A DNA stretch of 64,000 nucleotides from Diphasiastrum complanatum (taxonomy: Eukaryota > Streptophyta > Lycopodiopsida > Lycopodiales > Lycopodiaceae), in the NCBI GenBank assembly GCA_029204225.1, contig CM055104.1, forward strand, positions 21,604,658 through 21,668,657. Direction: 5' to 3'. Each line of letters starts with the position of its first letter. The first letter of the stretch is position 1. Positions 11,901 to 23,300 of the stretch are shown piece after piece. A program made the position numbers and the translations under genes. The notes beneath the pieces were generated by a model that ran no database searches, was not told the origin of the DNA, and saw nothing but the letters and a program-made list of their open reading frames with translations.

Positions 11901-11936
11901 CTGGGCTCCACATTTCTATTATCATTAGGTCCATAC

Positions 11937-12852
11937 CAGTGTTGGGTGGTTCTCAAATATTTATGATACCCGCCGGTTCAGGATATTGCCCTTTTGTTTG
12001 AAACCAAGTACCACCGGTTTAGGGTATTGGATTAGATTTAAAATATTTACACCTGACACTTCTCAATAATATCTTATAAGATAAATCTTGGCGGTTTTCA
12101 ATCTGTCGGTTCTTATATCAGGTTCTCAATATATACTATTTCTATAAAAATGAATAAAAAATCATTTTCGAAAATTCTTGTTGCATATTATGTCAAAATT
12201 CCCTCACATTATTTATCAAAAGACACATGGAAGCCACATAAAAAAAGTGTAAGTGCACAAAATTTGAGCATTCCTCCGCTTATCAATTACTCATAAAAAT
12301 CTCACACTCTTCAATGCCTATGATATGTCAATGGTGCAAAAAAAATCACACTTCACAGCTAAACACTCAAATAAATAAACACTCTAAAATATGACTTATA
12401 TAAAAGCCACTAAAAAAAAGTCTTGTTGCACAATGTCTTAAGTTTTTAACATTCCACTTATCAACTAACTACCCATCAACAAAAATGATAGCCTTGAAAA
12501 AAATCTTGTTACAATATCTATCTTAACAATCTTTTACTCATCCTACTCATGAAAAAATCCATACTCCTCAATGAGGTCTACATTCTCATCTATCATCACT
12601 AGCTAAAAGCCCTTAATGAATGTTAGGTTCTGTAGGGTGAATTGATACTCGGGTTATACGACGGTCCGGTTCTCAACCTCAATCCAAGGCTCAAAGGGAC
12701 CCGACGGTTTTCAATTGTGGCCGGTTCTTACAAAAGAGCATACACGCCGGTTCTACATAGAAGCCAGTTCTTGAGAAATAGTGTACCCGTCGGTTAGGGT
12801 CTTTAGAACCGGGTTGAGAACCAGGTTGAGAACCGGAAAAAAATCAATACTG
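11937..12852. mobile_element. hAT-like non-autonomous element, about 0.9 kb
   Basis: The ends are CAGTGTTG and CAATACTG, inverted with one mismatch. Both subterminal regions are crowded with (C)CGGTT or AACCGG words (left: 11970-12110; right: 12670-12838, including GAACCGGGTTGAGAACC). The middle is very AT-rich and non-coding. Subterminal motif arrays and CAG/CTG ends fit hAT elements. The flanking 8 bp do not match exactly (a related GGTCCATA / GGACCATA pair lies nearby), so the exact boundary is provisional. Confidence 0.5.
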
Positions 12853-13534
12853 TGAAAGTACTGTACTTTAGGACCATAAATGGATCTACAAAAGATCCAC
12901 AAGAGTGATTGGATGCTTGCTTAACAATCTATCAAAAAACTAGACACAAAAAAGTTGATCTAGATTGGCAATTTGACAAACAACAAGCATTAACAATCAA
13001 AAGGATTGATCAACATTGAACACATGTGTACTACAAGCTGTAGTACAACCTTCAACCTAAGAAACAAGTAGAAATTGATTTGGTTTCATTTGGATCACAA
13101 AAACTTAATGTACATAGTGAACTAGCTTGAGATTGCCAATGAGCTCCAAACATAATCAATCTTCTCACTATGGGAGCTTGGAATACATAGCAAATTTGAC
13201 TTCCTTCTTGAAGTTAGGTGGATTTCCAGCATGTAATAAGGAAGTTAACTCACTCTTCTTGTCCTAAAATGAAACCCTAGGCTAGATCCTAGAGTTATGC
13301 TTGGTAGGTAGCTAGTTGGTCAAATTTTCACCTTAAACTTAGGTGTAGGTCCTATAAAGTAGGGATGACCACCAAATAGACATGACCAACTCTCTTGACT
13401 TGACCTAACCTACATTAGGAGTGGGTTGCCACGTGGCAATTGGCCTTGCATGTGTGGAACCCAATTATACACAATATTTACAATGTTCTACATGGTTTTT
13501 GATCAAGCTAGATTTGCCAATTTTTGGCAATTCT
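12853..13534. other. No recognisable gene
   Basis: AT-rich spacer between the hAT-like element and the MULE N-terminal piece. It could be an intron or spacer of the MULE. Confidence 0.35.
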
Positions 13535-13783
13535 TCATAAATACCTAGCGAACACTGGTCCATACACACACCAATACCTAAAACATAACATAAATAATAA
13601 GTCCTTAAACTCAATGAATTGCTTTACTCGTGAGTATGGGATGTATGCAATTTTGGACTTGAATGACTTTCCCTCACGATTTTGGGTGGTAACTTTCTCC
13701 CATTCCAAATTTGTAAAGCAAAATATGCCAAGGGAGTGGTTCTTGCACAACTCTAAAGGAAACTTTGTGGCCCTAAAAAGCAT
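13535..13783 (-). pseudogene. Probable N-terminal piece of the MULE transposase
   Basis: An open frame of 82 codons with KSKIAYIPYSRVKQFIE, resembling the N-terminal region of the MULE-like family seen at 9480-11900, on the same strand and at the expected upstream side. The assignment rests on remembered family resemblance and on position, so it is tentative. Confidence 0.4.
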
Positions 13784-13974
13784 GTAGCAATTTTGAATTC
13801 ATAAATCATAATACTAAAGCACTATGTCAAACAAAACCTCAATAGCAAATCACTTTAACTTAATTAGGATTATCTCTCCATGCCACTTGGGGATCACACA
13901 CAATGCTTAAAGATCTATTTCATGTGTATGTGATTCCTAAAAGCGTTAATTATTTTTTAGTTAAGAGTCAAATT

Positions 13975-14335
13975 TGGCGCTTAGGTCCAGGGCTTGGGCA
14001 GGCGCAGGAAAGGGGCGGCAGGGCGAGGTGCAGCCAGAGAAGTGCAGGCAGTTGGAGGAGCGCAGGGTAGGGTGACCCACCGTCGGAGGAGTGTAAGCAG
14101 CGCAGGCAGCTGCTGCACTCCCTGAGTCAACCCTGACGTCAGGGAGACCACTCCCTAAGCGCAGCCCTCCTCATCGCGCTTCCGCAATAGCCTATGTTTG
14201 CTAGGCTCCCAACGACGGGACGGGACGGGACGGAGAGGGAGGGACTGGAAAAATACTCGATCAAGCTGTTTATTGCAGCCCTTTCATTCATTATTGTAAA
14301 TCATCACTACCATCAAACATCAAATATTACAAAAG
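13975..14335 (+). promoter_or_regulatory. RRP41 promoter / 5' UTR region, GC-rich
   Basis: A clearly GC- and CpG-rich block (13975-14260) in otherwise AT-rich DNA, ending just before the RRP41 start codon. It contains GCAGGCAGCTGCTGCA, the palindrome at 14131-14144 and a (ACGGG)n run at 14214-14232. No TATA box stands out. This is the expected place for the promoter and first-exon leader; the transcription start is not determinable here. Confidence 0.6.
14131..14144. promoter_or_regulatory. Palindromic bZIP-type site (TGACGTCA core)
   Basis: CCCTGACGTCAGGG is a perfect 14-bp palindrome with the TGACGTCA core bound by plant TGA/bZIP factors, about 190 bp upstream of the RRP41 ATG. Flanking CTCCCT and AGGGAG lengthen the dyad imperfectly. 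Confidence 0.6.
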
Positions 14336-14389
14336 ATGGAATACATCAGCCCCGAGGGTCTCAGGCTGGATGGGCGACGTCCTATGGAG
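14336..14389 (+). CDS. RRP41: RRP41 exon 1 (residues 1-18)
   Basis: Encodes [18 protein letters not shown], the standard plant RRP41 N-terminus. The donor is GAG|GTGAGT. The start codon is the one shared with other plant RRP41 proteins (ME-Y-). Confidence 0.93.
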
Positions 14390-17300
14390 GTGAGTGCCTA
14401 TTTTTTGCTTCTTCACTTACATTTCAATTTGGTTACGCATCAATCTGCTCGGAACCACGTCGTTCGTTCAAATATATGTAAGTGAGTAATTTGCGTTTCT
14501 TGAATGCCGATGTGGACACATAGCCACTTAGGGTTAGGGGACTGCTTGAGAGAGTGGCGTTTCCTGAATGCTGATGTGGGACACATAGCCAGTTAGGGTC
14601 AGGGTTAAGGTTTTCTTCTGACGATAATATGAAGAGCCCACGTGGCTTGAAGTATGCTTTCATCGCACAAGCAAACTGTGAAACTCACGAAAATGCTCTA
14701 TATAGCTGATTGCCATAGCTCCGTGCTGCAATTCCAAATATAACCTTTAAAAAATCCTAGAAATCAGAGTTCCAAAAAAGTGAACGTAAAATCCGCGGTG
14801 GGGGAGAGAAAAGTGAACGTAATGGTTGTGATATTCAGCCCTCAAAATAAGGAGTTCTCATGGATGGATTCTTGAAAATACTTAACTCTCATGCATGGAA
14901 TCCTGAAAATACATAGGTCTCATGGATGGAATCTTAAAATTAGATAGCCCTCGAGGATAGGATCATTGAAGATGCATTGCGTTTCGGAACGCTTCACTTT
15001 TTTCTTTTTTGGGAATTTTTTTTATGTCTTAGAAAAGAAAATAAAAGCCATAAAAAGGCATATAAAGCACATTTAAATACCTTGTATCAAGTTATATTCT
15101 GAGCAGTTATATGAACAAGCTTAAAATAATGGTTAGAAGCGTACACTAGAAAATCTGAATTGAGACTCCATTTGATTTGAGCGACATTCAAATGATTCAA
15201 ATTGAGTAAAATTTTCACCAAAGAAATAGTTGTTGAGCACGGTTTTCTGGAATCAAGATGTAAGAACATGTTTAAAACTTTAATTTTACTGACAATATAA
15301 TATTATATAGATGTGCAGAAAAGCAAGATAGGTGATACAATGACTAGTATCCTAATCACTTGTAACATATAATTACACAAATTTTCAGCAATCCTATTCA
15401 TTGTGCACAAGTTTTTAGCAAACTAGTGACATCTATGAGCTAGATTTCCAAAATAGATTCAGATTTTTAGCAAAATTTTCAACAGAACTGATTGGGATCA
15501 ATTCCAAGAGCTTTGAATTGCCATTTCTTGTGACTATGCTCAAGCATCCAGCTCTTCTACGATAAACTAATGAATGAGGACCTTGCCAACATATTTAGGA
15601 TCTGTGGTCAACATATTTAGAATCTGTGGTCTAAATTTTAATGATTAATCTAGTTCTTTTACGGACATAGTTCACAGAGCAACACCATAGCTATAGGCAC
15701 CCATGCATTTAAATTTTAAACAATGCAAGAAGTTAAGTTATTTATTAATTAATTAAATTTACTGTTCGCCTTCTGACGTTCCGAAATCTTATGCCTCTGG
15801 AACGCCATCCCGATGCAACTTAGCTTGAAACGTATATCCTTCAATTTTTTTTAAAGATTTTTGTTACCCACATTATGTACGGTAATGGGTGTTTGTTGGC
15901 TTATGGTAAGGATATAATGGCTCATCCTCTACCCCAGCCATGCGCGTCTACCCCGGACACAAACATTTTGCGTCCGCGTCCGGCGTTTGGACGCAGACGC
16001 GTCCTTTTTTTTTTTATAACTATTTCACATTAAAACAAAAAAAGTGTGTCCGGACACGCGTTCGCGTCTAGGTCCCGCTACCTTTGCTCTACCCTTACAA
16101 TGGGCCTCGAAACAACCATTATCTAGTTCATAAAAAATGAAGCAAGTGAGGGTAATGCCGCAATACTGCTGCTCGACGAGAGGACTTGCCATTATATCCT
16201 TACAATGGGCCTTCAAACAACCACTATCTAGTCCAATAAATTGAAGGAGTCAGGGTAGGGCTGCAATCAATGAGCCTATTACTGAAATGCATTGAGTCAG
16301 GGTCCAACATGGCCCTCTCCAATGTACTCTATACATGTACAATAGGGACAACAAAGTCCTTATAAATGTATCGTACCATGTCTTGTTGAATACACTTTCT
16401 TACCTCAAAAAATTATCTCCAATGTGGGCAAATTCCAAAATGTACTATAAAAGATGATGCTGTAAAATGAGACGGCTTCAGTTTGCCTTAGTAACAAATT
16501 TGTATTTGATCTTAATTGCAAGTGTCACATGGTCTTGTAGTCCAAAGGGTATTTAGCTAGATGGGCGATGTTCTATGGAGGTGAGTGCTTCTTGCTTCTT
16601 CACTTGCAATTCATAAATAATTCTCTCTCGAAACAAGTTCACTCATTTGAATAAATAAGTGAGTGAAAGGGGACAATGTTGAAGGGATTGGTATTTTATG
16701 AATGCTAGTGTGGGCTTTGTAGCCAATCATAGTAAAGGTTTTCTTTGAATAATTAAAAAAAATGAAGTGAGTTGATATGAAAAGCCTGTGTGGTTTGAGG
16801 GATGCTTTTACCTCATAAGTAAACAATGAAATCGAAGTCAATGTTGTATTTGACATCATCATCTGCTTTGTTAGATGATTTCTCTTCATGTGTGGAAAAG
16901 TCAACATCATAGTCTTGTCAGGTTCAATAGTAGCATATGATAGTTTATGCGAAGTATCACAAGCCTCAAAATTGACTTGTAGAAGGACAATAAGTGATTG
17001 TGTTGAGTTTTTGATTGATGGATAACTTTTCATAGAGCCCTATACAATTTTTTTGTGTCAAGAGCGTTATTTATTGCAAATCTCATCCTTCTTCAATCCA
17101 ATAAAGGATCACTGCTGGTCCATAATAGGCTTATATTGTTGTTGTATCTAGTTTAGAATCTAGATACTCTTGTGCCCTTGCAATAGTCTCTCGTGCATTA
17201 TAAAGGAATGAATTGAATATTAAGCAGTTTTGATTGTTCGTCTGCTAAGCAGTGGTAAGTACCCATCAAAGTTTGGATTTTCAAACTTAGTTTAGAATTT

Positions 17301-20300
17301 AGAAGTAGATTGACTATCTTTGTCAATAAGCAGAGAACATGTGTCAAATTGGGGGGGGGGGAGGGGCGCATTCTAAGTGAGTAATAAGTAGACTATCAAA
17401 CCAATCTAGATCGATTGTGGTCAAGGAAAAAAGATAATTGTGCAATTGTGATGAGGCACAAACGATTACGTTACTTTTTGTCAAGTGGCTACTTGATTTC
17501 AAATATACAGTCCTGTGATTAACTAAATGAATTGTCACTGATAAGTGGATATTGTATGGTGTGGTTTGAGGTCTTTCTGGGAGAATAGATTCAGTAGCGA
17601 ATCACGATTGGTGATCGGTTTAAAGGTCAAAGGCTACTTAGTGTAGATAGTGACGACATTTTTTGAGTGCATAGACCTTTGCTAGAAGTTCTTTGTCTTG
17701 GATATTGTATCGGAATTTGTAGAATCTAGCAAAGGTCACTGGAACATAAACATCTATAGGCAAATGCCCAATACTAAAGTGCATAGCAAACTTAGCCTAA
17801 TAAACAGGGAAAGGGACCAACTGCCCATGATATATCACAATATAGTTTAGGCCTATCAAAATGTCTTATATCGTTGGTGTTGCCACATGATGTTGCCATA
17901 CCTTCCTTGATAGTACAGTGCACAACTCATAGATGAAGGTCAAACCTTTCAGACTCCCTTTTGAATTCACATTTATGCATCATAACCATAGGGTATTTGA
18001 CATAGAAGAATTGAAAAGAACATGTATTGAACACTGGAACTTCCATTTTTCATTGTCCAATAATTGGCCAGGAACTATATCTTTTTTCTAGAGCCAGTTG
18101 CTATCGCGCAGAATTCAGAGATGATCCATGCAACAAACAAAATGGTTACATCATGCGAGTGTCGTCTTATTAAGTGAGGTATGTTGTTTCTTTTATGAAA
18201 AACAAAATTAGATTGGTCGTTTTTCCAATCGTAGGTAGGATATGAACATTTTCCTATTATTTATCACTGTCTTGCCACCAATCGTCCATACATACTATTA
18301 TTCGTGTAAATACGATCACGTTATTGTAAAGTAGTCAACCAAACAACGTTTTTCATACCTGAATGGATGTCGTGAGAGAATCGTGTGAGGAAGTCATGGT
18401 GGTTACAAAGGAAGTTTCCTTCAAAGAATGGCAATCAACATGTTCGAGTCTATTTATTGCCATGGATTAACATCAGTTATAGAATAACTCAATTAACTCT
18501 AAGAGAGAATAATTCTCAAAGAGTGCTAATTTGTAACCAAAATCTTAGTCGGAGATTATTTCAAAAGAATATTTGTTAGCGTGAATTTCATTCCATGCAT
18601 CAACTCCCGGATCCTAGTTCACACTAAGATCAAGCTGATCACAACCGGCAAGGAATAGATTTCAACAAACCTTTTCTTGTAATAGAACCTCCACTCCCTA
18701 ATTTTGGTACAAATCGATCGGATTCGTAATCAACGACTTTTCTATTTACAAGGATGTTTTTGAATTTCCCTTCCCTTACATCTTCTAACTAGATATCACA
18801 ACGTCTTCTAGAAGATTTCTACAACATCAAGAATATCCTATCGATCTTGATTCTAGAAATAGGTCCTTTTATCTATCCATATTATGGATTCCTCTAAGAA
18901 TCTATGCAATAGATGTTTCTCATAGATAACTTTCATTTCATCTTCTTCTCCCCCTTTTTCGAGGAAACTACACAAGTTTCCAAGCCACACGTACAGTATG
19001 AGGTGCATCTTCTGGAACTGCATGTATGTGTGAAAGAACATGGCTACTTATGAAAATGTGTATAGCCGGTGTCGGCTAATGCAATATACTCCTTATGTGT
19101 AGTCTCTGTGCTTGTTACCAAATTTGTTGTGGCTCCCCAAGTAGCATGAGTGAATTGGGCATGACATTCTGCATCAGGAGAAAATGTGTCTTAGGGGATT
19201 GTCTGATCAAGGAACCTATAACGTTGAATCATCATTAGCATCTTGAACATGGACATTAGAGGCATTGGACAACCCTAGCTCAATGCTTTTAGCTTTTGCA
19301 ATTGAAGCACAGGTTCTTGGTATGAATCTCATTTAGTTTATCTAGATTCTATAGTCTAATAAATGTAGGCTGTGATGATGTAGGTGGTGGTCTTGTATTA
19401 GTAGTAGCACTTGGAGATGTGGTGTTCAAATGTGCATGCTGTGACACCTATTGTGGCTCTTTTTGTTTCTACAAGGGACATGGTCTTAGATAGTGTATTT
19501 GTTTGAATAGAGCCAACATCAAACTTGGTCAGTCCTCTCAAACCTGCCACATATCATAATATAATCTCCTCGTTTGGATGATCAGGGAAGAGGTATGACA
19601 ACTTTGTGATTATATCAAAATAGTTAGATAAGATGTCCATTTGACGGAGCTTCCATAAAGAATCTCTCCATTGCATCAGGCTATCAACAAGTATAGGTCC
19701 ATCATAGCATCTTCCCTCATTTGCCCACATGTAGGGCCATTTATTTGTTAGTAGTGGAGGATTTTGAACATATGAGTGTGATCAATATAGACAATATTAG
19801 GGGTGTTTACTCATTTAATCTCATGGTCATTGCTATTCATGTAGTAATTTGCCAAGTTGGACCCAACCTCTAGAATGCTATAAATAGAGTAGACTAGATT
19901 CATTCAATTTTATTGTTTTGATGCTTGAGTCTTTGTAAGAGGACCATTTGTAGTCCTTTGAGAAGAGAGTTTGTGATCGACTTAACATTTTGATGATGGT
20001 GCAATGAATGTAGTGGACATTCTTATATTGGACATCAACTTGTTGTTCATTGTTTATGAGATGCTCTATGTCATGATTTACTGATAATTGTAGGTAGCCA
20101 ACTCAAGCATTGCTAGGGAGATGAATTGACCCTATTAGCAAAATTTGCTAGAAAAAGCCACAAGTTGGAACAATGGATTTTTTACCAAGGCGATGCTAAA
20201 CTAATCATAAGCCACTATCTCGAATGAGGGCTTGGAGCACCAACTGTATGTTTTAAGGGCTCGATTTACAGCGAGGTCAACAACCTATTATGAGGACCCA

Positions 20301-23300
20301 TTGTAACTATCTTCAAGTGCCTATATGTCAGATTGCAAAATTTGATTTTTGCATGCAATCTAGAATTTGTTTTGAACATAATGTCATAAGGGCGAAGCAC
20401 CTTCTTGATATGCACACTATGTTTTTCCTTGGAAGTGTCGTATTCTTTTGAATCAGATTTTTGTTTTTTGTCCGAAATTGCTTAATGAATCTTTTTTGAT
20501 TATAAATTGTCATCCCTTAAAGCTTTAGGAGTTGGAATTGGTTTTGGTAGGAACTAGCTAAGTAGCCTAGTGTATGGCATGTGTATCCGCTAATTTTGGG
20601 ACTAGACCGAGAAGTGCACTATGGAGAACTAGAGTTTTTTGCTCCAAAAACGAATTACTATCCACCATGGTTAATGTCGTACAAGAATGAAATGGTTGGC
20701 CTATACAAAGTTGCGAACAATGGCCAGGATGTGAGCCAACAAATGCATGGAACTATGTTGGATGCAATGAATCATCCTAAGAACTATGTTGAATGTGATG
20801 AACTATCTTTTGAAGTTGTGATGGGCACAATAAGTTAGCCTCATATCGTTTATGAAATTTGTGTGTGTTGACATAGGTGAGGGCATATGAACTTTGAAGG
20901 GTTTGTCCATCAATGAAGTGAACTACCTGTTTAATTTTAAGTCCAATATCATTTTGTTAGAATTAACTTAGAAAATATGCTGAATTTATTATTTGACATA
21001 AGGTAAATTGCAAGTAATTGTTGTCCATTATTATGATATGAAGTGTAATTGCTTTGCTTCATGAAACACCCGGCAGGCACCTCCAACATCTCTGTGCCCT
21101 CATACAGAGGCACTCATGGACCTCTTTTTACCTGCTATCCATGCATGCATGTTGGAATCAAACTTATTTGAAAAAGACCTAAATATGCACTGGAGGAACA
21201 AAAAAGTGCTCTTAAACTCAAGGATAGGGTGTTTAAAATAAGCCATGATCTACAATGTGCCTCAAGGTTGGAAGATCTAAGGTCATTCAAAAGTATTTGT
21301 GGAAGAAAGATCCCTATAGAAACTTTGTTGGATGTAGATCATTTATTATGTTGAGAGCAGACCTATTTCCTAAAAGAATGCCACGTCGGTTTCTTCTGTT
21401 GGTAGAACAAAGAATGAGACTGAGTGATCTACAATCTAGTATCGACATGAGAACTACGCTTATGTGCTCCATTAAGTTGATTTTAATAGTGAGTGGATCT
21501 AAGAAACATGTAATGGTTTGGAAAATGGAACAGTTCCCTTTCACAGTATTCCCAATTAATACAGGTTTAAACTTTGGTTTTCTTTTGCAAATAGTTCTTC
21601 CATGAGGGGATGGTGTTCAAGGCTGACGGGGAGAAATTTCCCCGGAAAATTTCAAATTGAAGTTCTCCTGCATTAGAATAGTTTTAACCTAGTAATTAAT
21701 TGCCTATTTATAATTTTTGAGCTGAGCAGTTCGAGATCTTTGGGACCCAAATCTTGTCGGAATTCAATGTGAACAGAAGTGGAAACATTCACAATGAATT
21801 AAGTGATTAATGTGTTAGAACAATCAAATTGTGCATACAAGTGGAAGCAAAGTAGGATACCAATGGAGACAAACCTCTATACAAAGAATGTATATACATA
21901 AGCATTGCCACTCTCTCTAGTCTCTCCAGCCTCTTCAGGCTCTTCCTCCTCTTCAGCCGAAAGAGGACACCTATTTATACTAGTAGAGATAGAGAAATCC
22001 AAAGGCCAATGGTTCCCAATGTGGAATATCCAAAAGCCAACAGCCAAGAGCCATGTGTTACATAGGAGTTACAAAAGCAAATGAAAAGCCTTGGCATTGG
22101 ACAGCCAAGTGCTAATTGGAGAAGAAGGTCACTTGCCCCATGGACCCCCCATTATGAGTTGGGCCCCTCCAAACTTGAGTACATGACCAAAAGTTAAAAA
22201 ATGCTCCTTGGGTCCTGAAAACCATATACATTGCCCCAACTTCATTAACTATGGCATTCCCATGAAGTCACGCAATCCAAGCTTGGAGAAAGCTCTTTAC
22301 TCGTCGTACTATCTTTGGAGAAGATTCCACCCAGGGAGAAAATAAACTCTAATGACCCCTGACAGCCGTCCCAGGGTGTACCTTCTGGTACCTTGACTTC
22401 TCAGTCAGAGCATCAACAAAGGAATCTCCATTAAAGGACAAATGACTTCTAACAAATCTGTTATTTTTATGTACTATTTTACTTATTTAATAAGGTCTCG
22501 TTTAGATAGGGCTCATTTACATGATTTTGGCCGAGTTTGCTATAAATTTCAGTAAGCTTATGATAGTAGGGATTAGACTATACAAAGATCACTATCTTAT
22601 TTATGTTTTATGTAAGAGGGAATATTTTGGATATGTCTTTGAAGTTGCAATGATGTGCTAGTATTACTTTTTGAATAATATCTCAAAGTGCAGCCATTGA
22701 ACATTTATTTTGTGTTTAAAGTGAATAATCACAGGACTCCTTAGCTTCTAGCTATGACATCAGGAAAGGTGGCTTCTGCTTTCTCCTTTCTAGAATTGAT
22801 GTTTTGATACCAAGTTACAGGCTAAATGACACAAGTCCTAAAGGAATTGCAGTAATATTGGAAAGAATCATGAATGTCTTGAACAAACTACATGTGAATT
22901 GATCCAAATAATAATTGTATGACAATGCCCATAGAAAACCTAGCTAACTATATTCTAGCCTAAGACCGAATTCTCAATTGTGCTAGGGCCCCATAGCTTG
23001 ACGTTTAGTCCATAACTAGCCTATGACTATGATTGATGGGAAAGTAGAATCGACTTTCATTTCTAGTTCTTAGCAAACTCTAGCTTCCAATATTTTCATA
23101 CCATTATTCATTTGATCAGCTTATTTGCTTTTCCTATTTATTACATTTGCATATTAATGTTCTGTTAACATTCGATGTAATGTTTTGGTCAGAACTATTG
23201 ATATCATTAGGAATTGAAGCTGAAATGCTCTGATTCGACCTTTTTTGAAATTTTATGTTTAAGATGAAGTTATGCTTTTCAATAGAGCATTTGAGGGTCT

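Noticed and set aside
13524-13787. 87-codon plus-strand open frame
   Set aside because: Antisense shadow of the MULE-like frame on the other strand.
16611-17033. 140-codon minus-strand open frame in RRP41 intron 1
   Set aside because: No domain, composition typical of AT-rich non-coding DNA, and it overlaps sequence homologous to the intron flank of exon 1.
17351-17365. G-rich run as a polypurine tract
   Set aside because: No LTR start or element end lies next to it; probably a simple homopolymer.
20581-20838. 85-codon plus-strand open frame in intron 1
   Set aside because: Looks protein-like in composition but matches no family I know; too little to call a gene.
21255-21605. 116-codon plus-strand open frame in intron 1
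   Set aside because: Not recognisable in any frame, and lies within a proven intron; kept only as part of an unassigned stretch.
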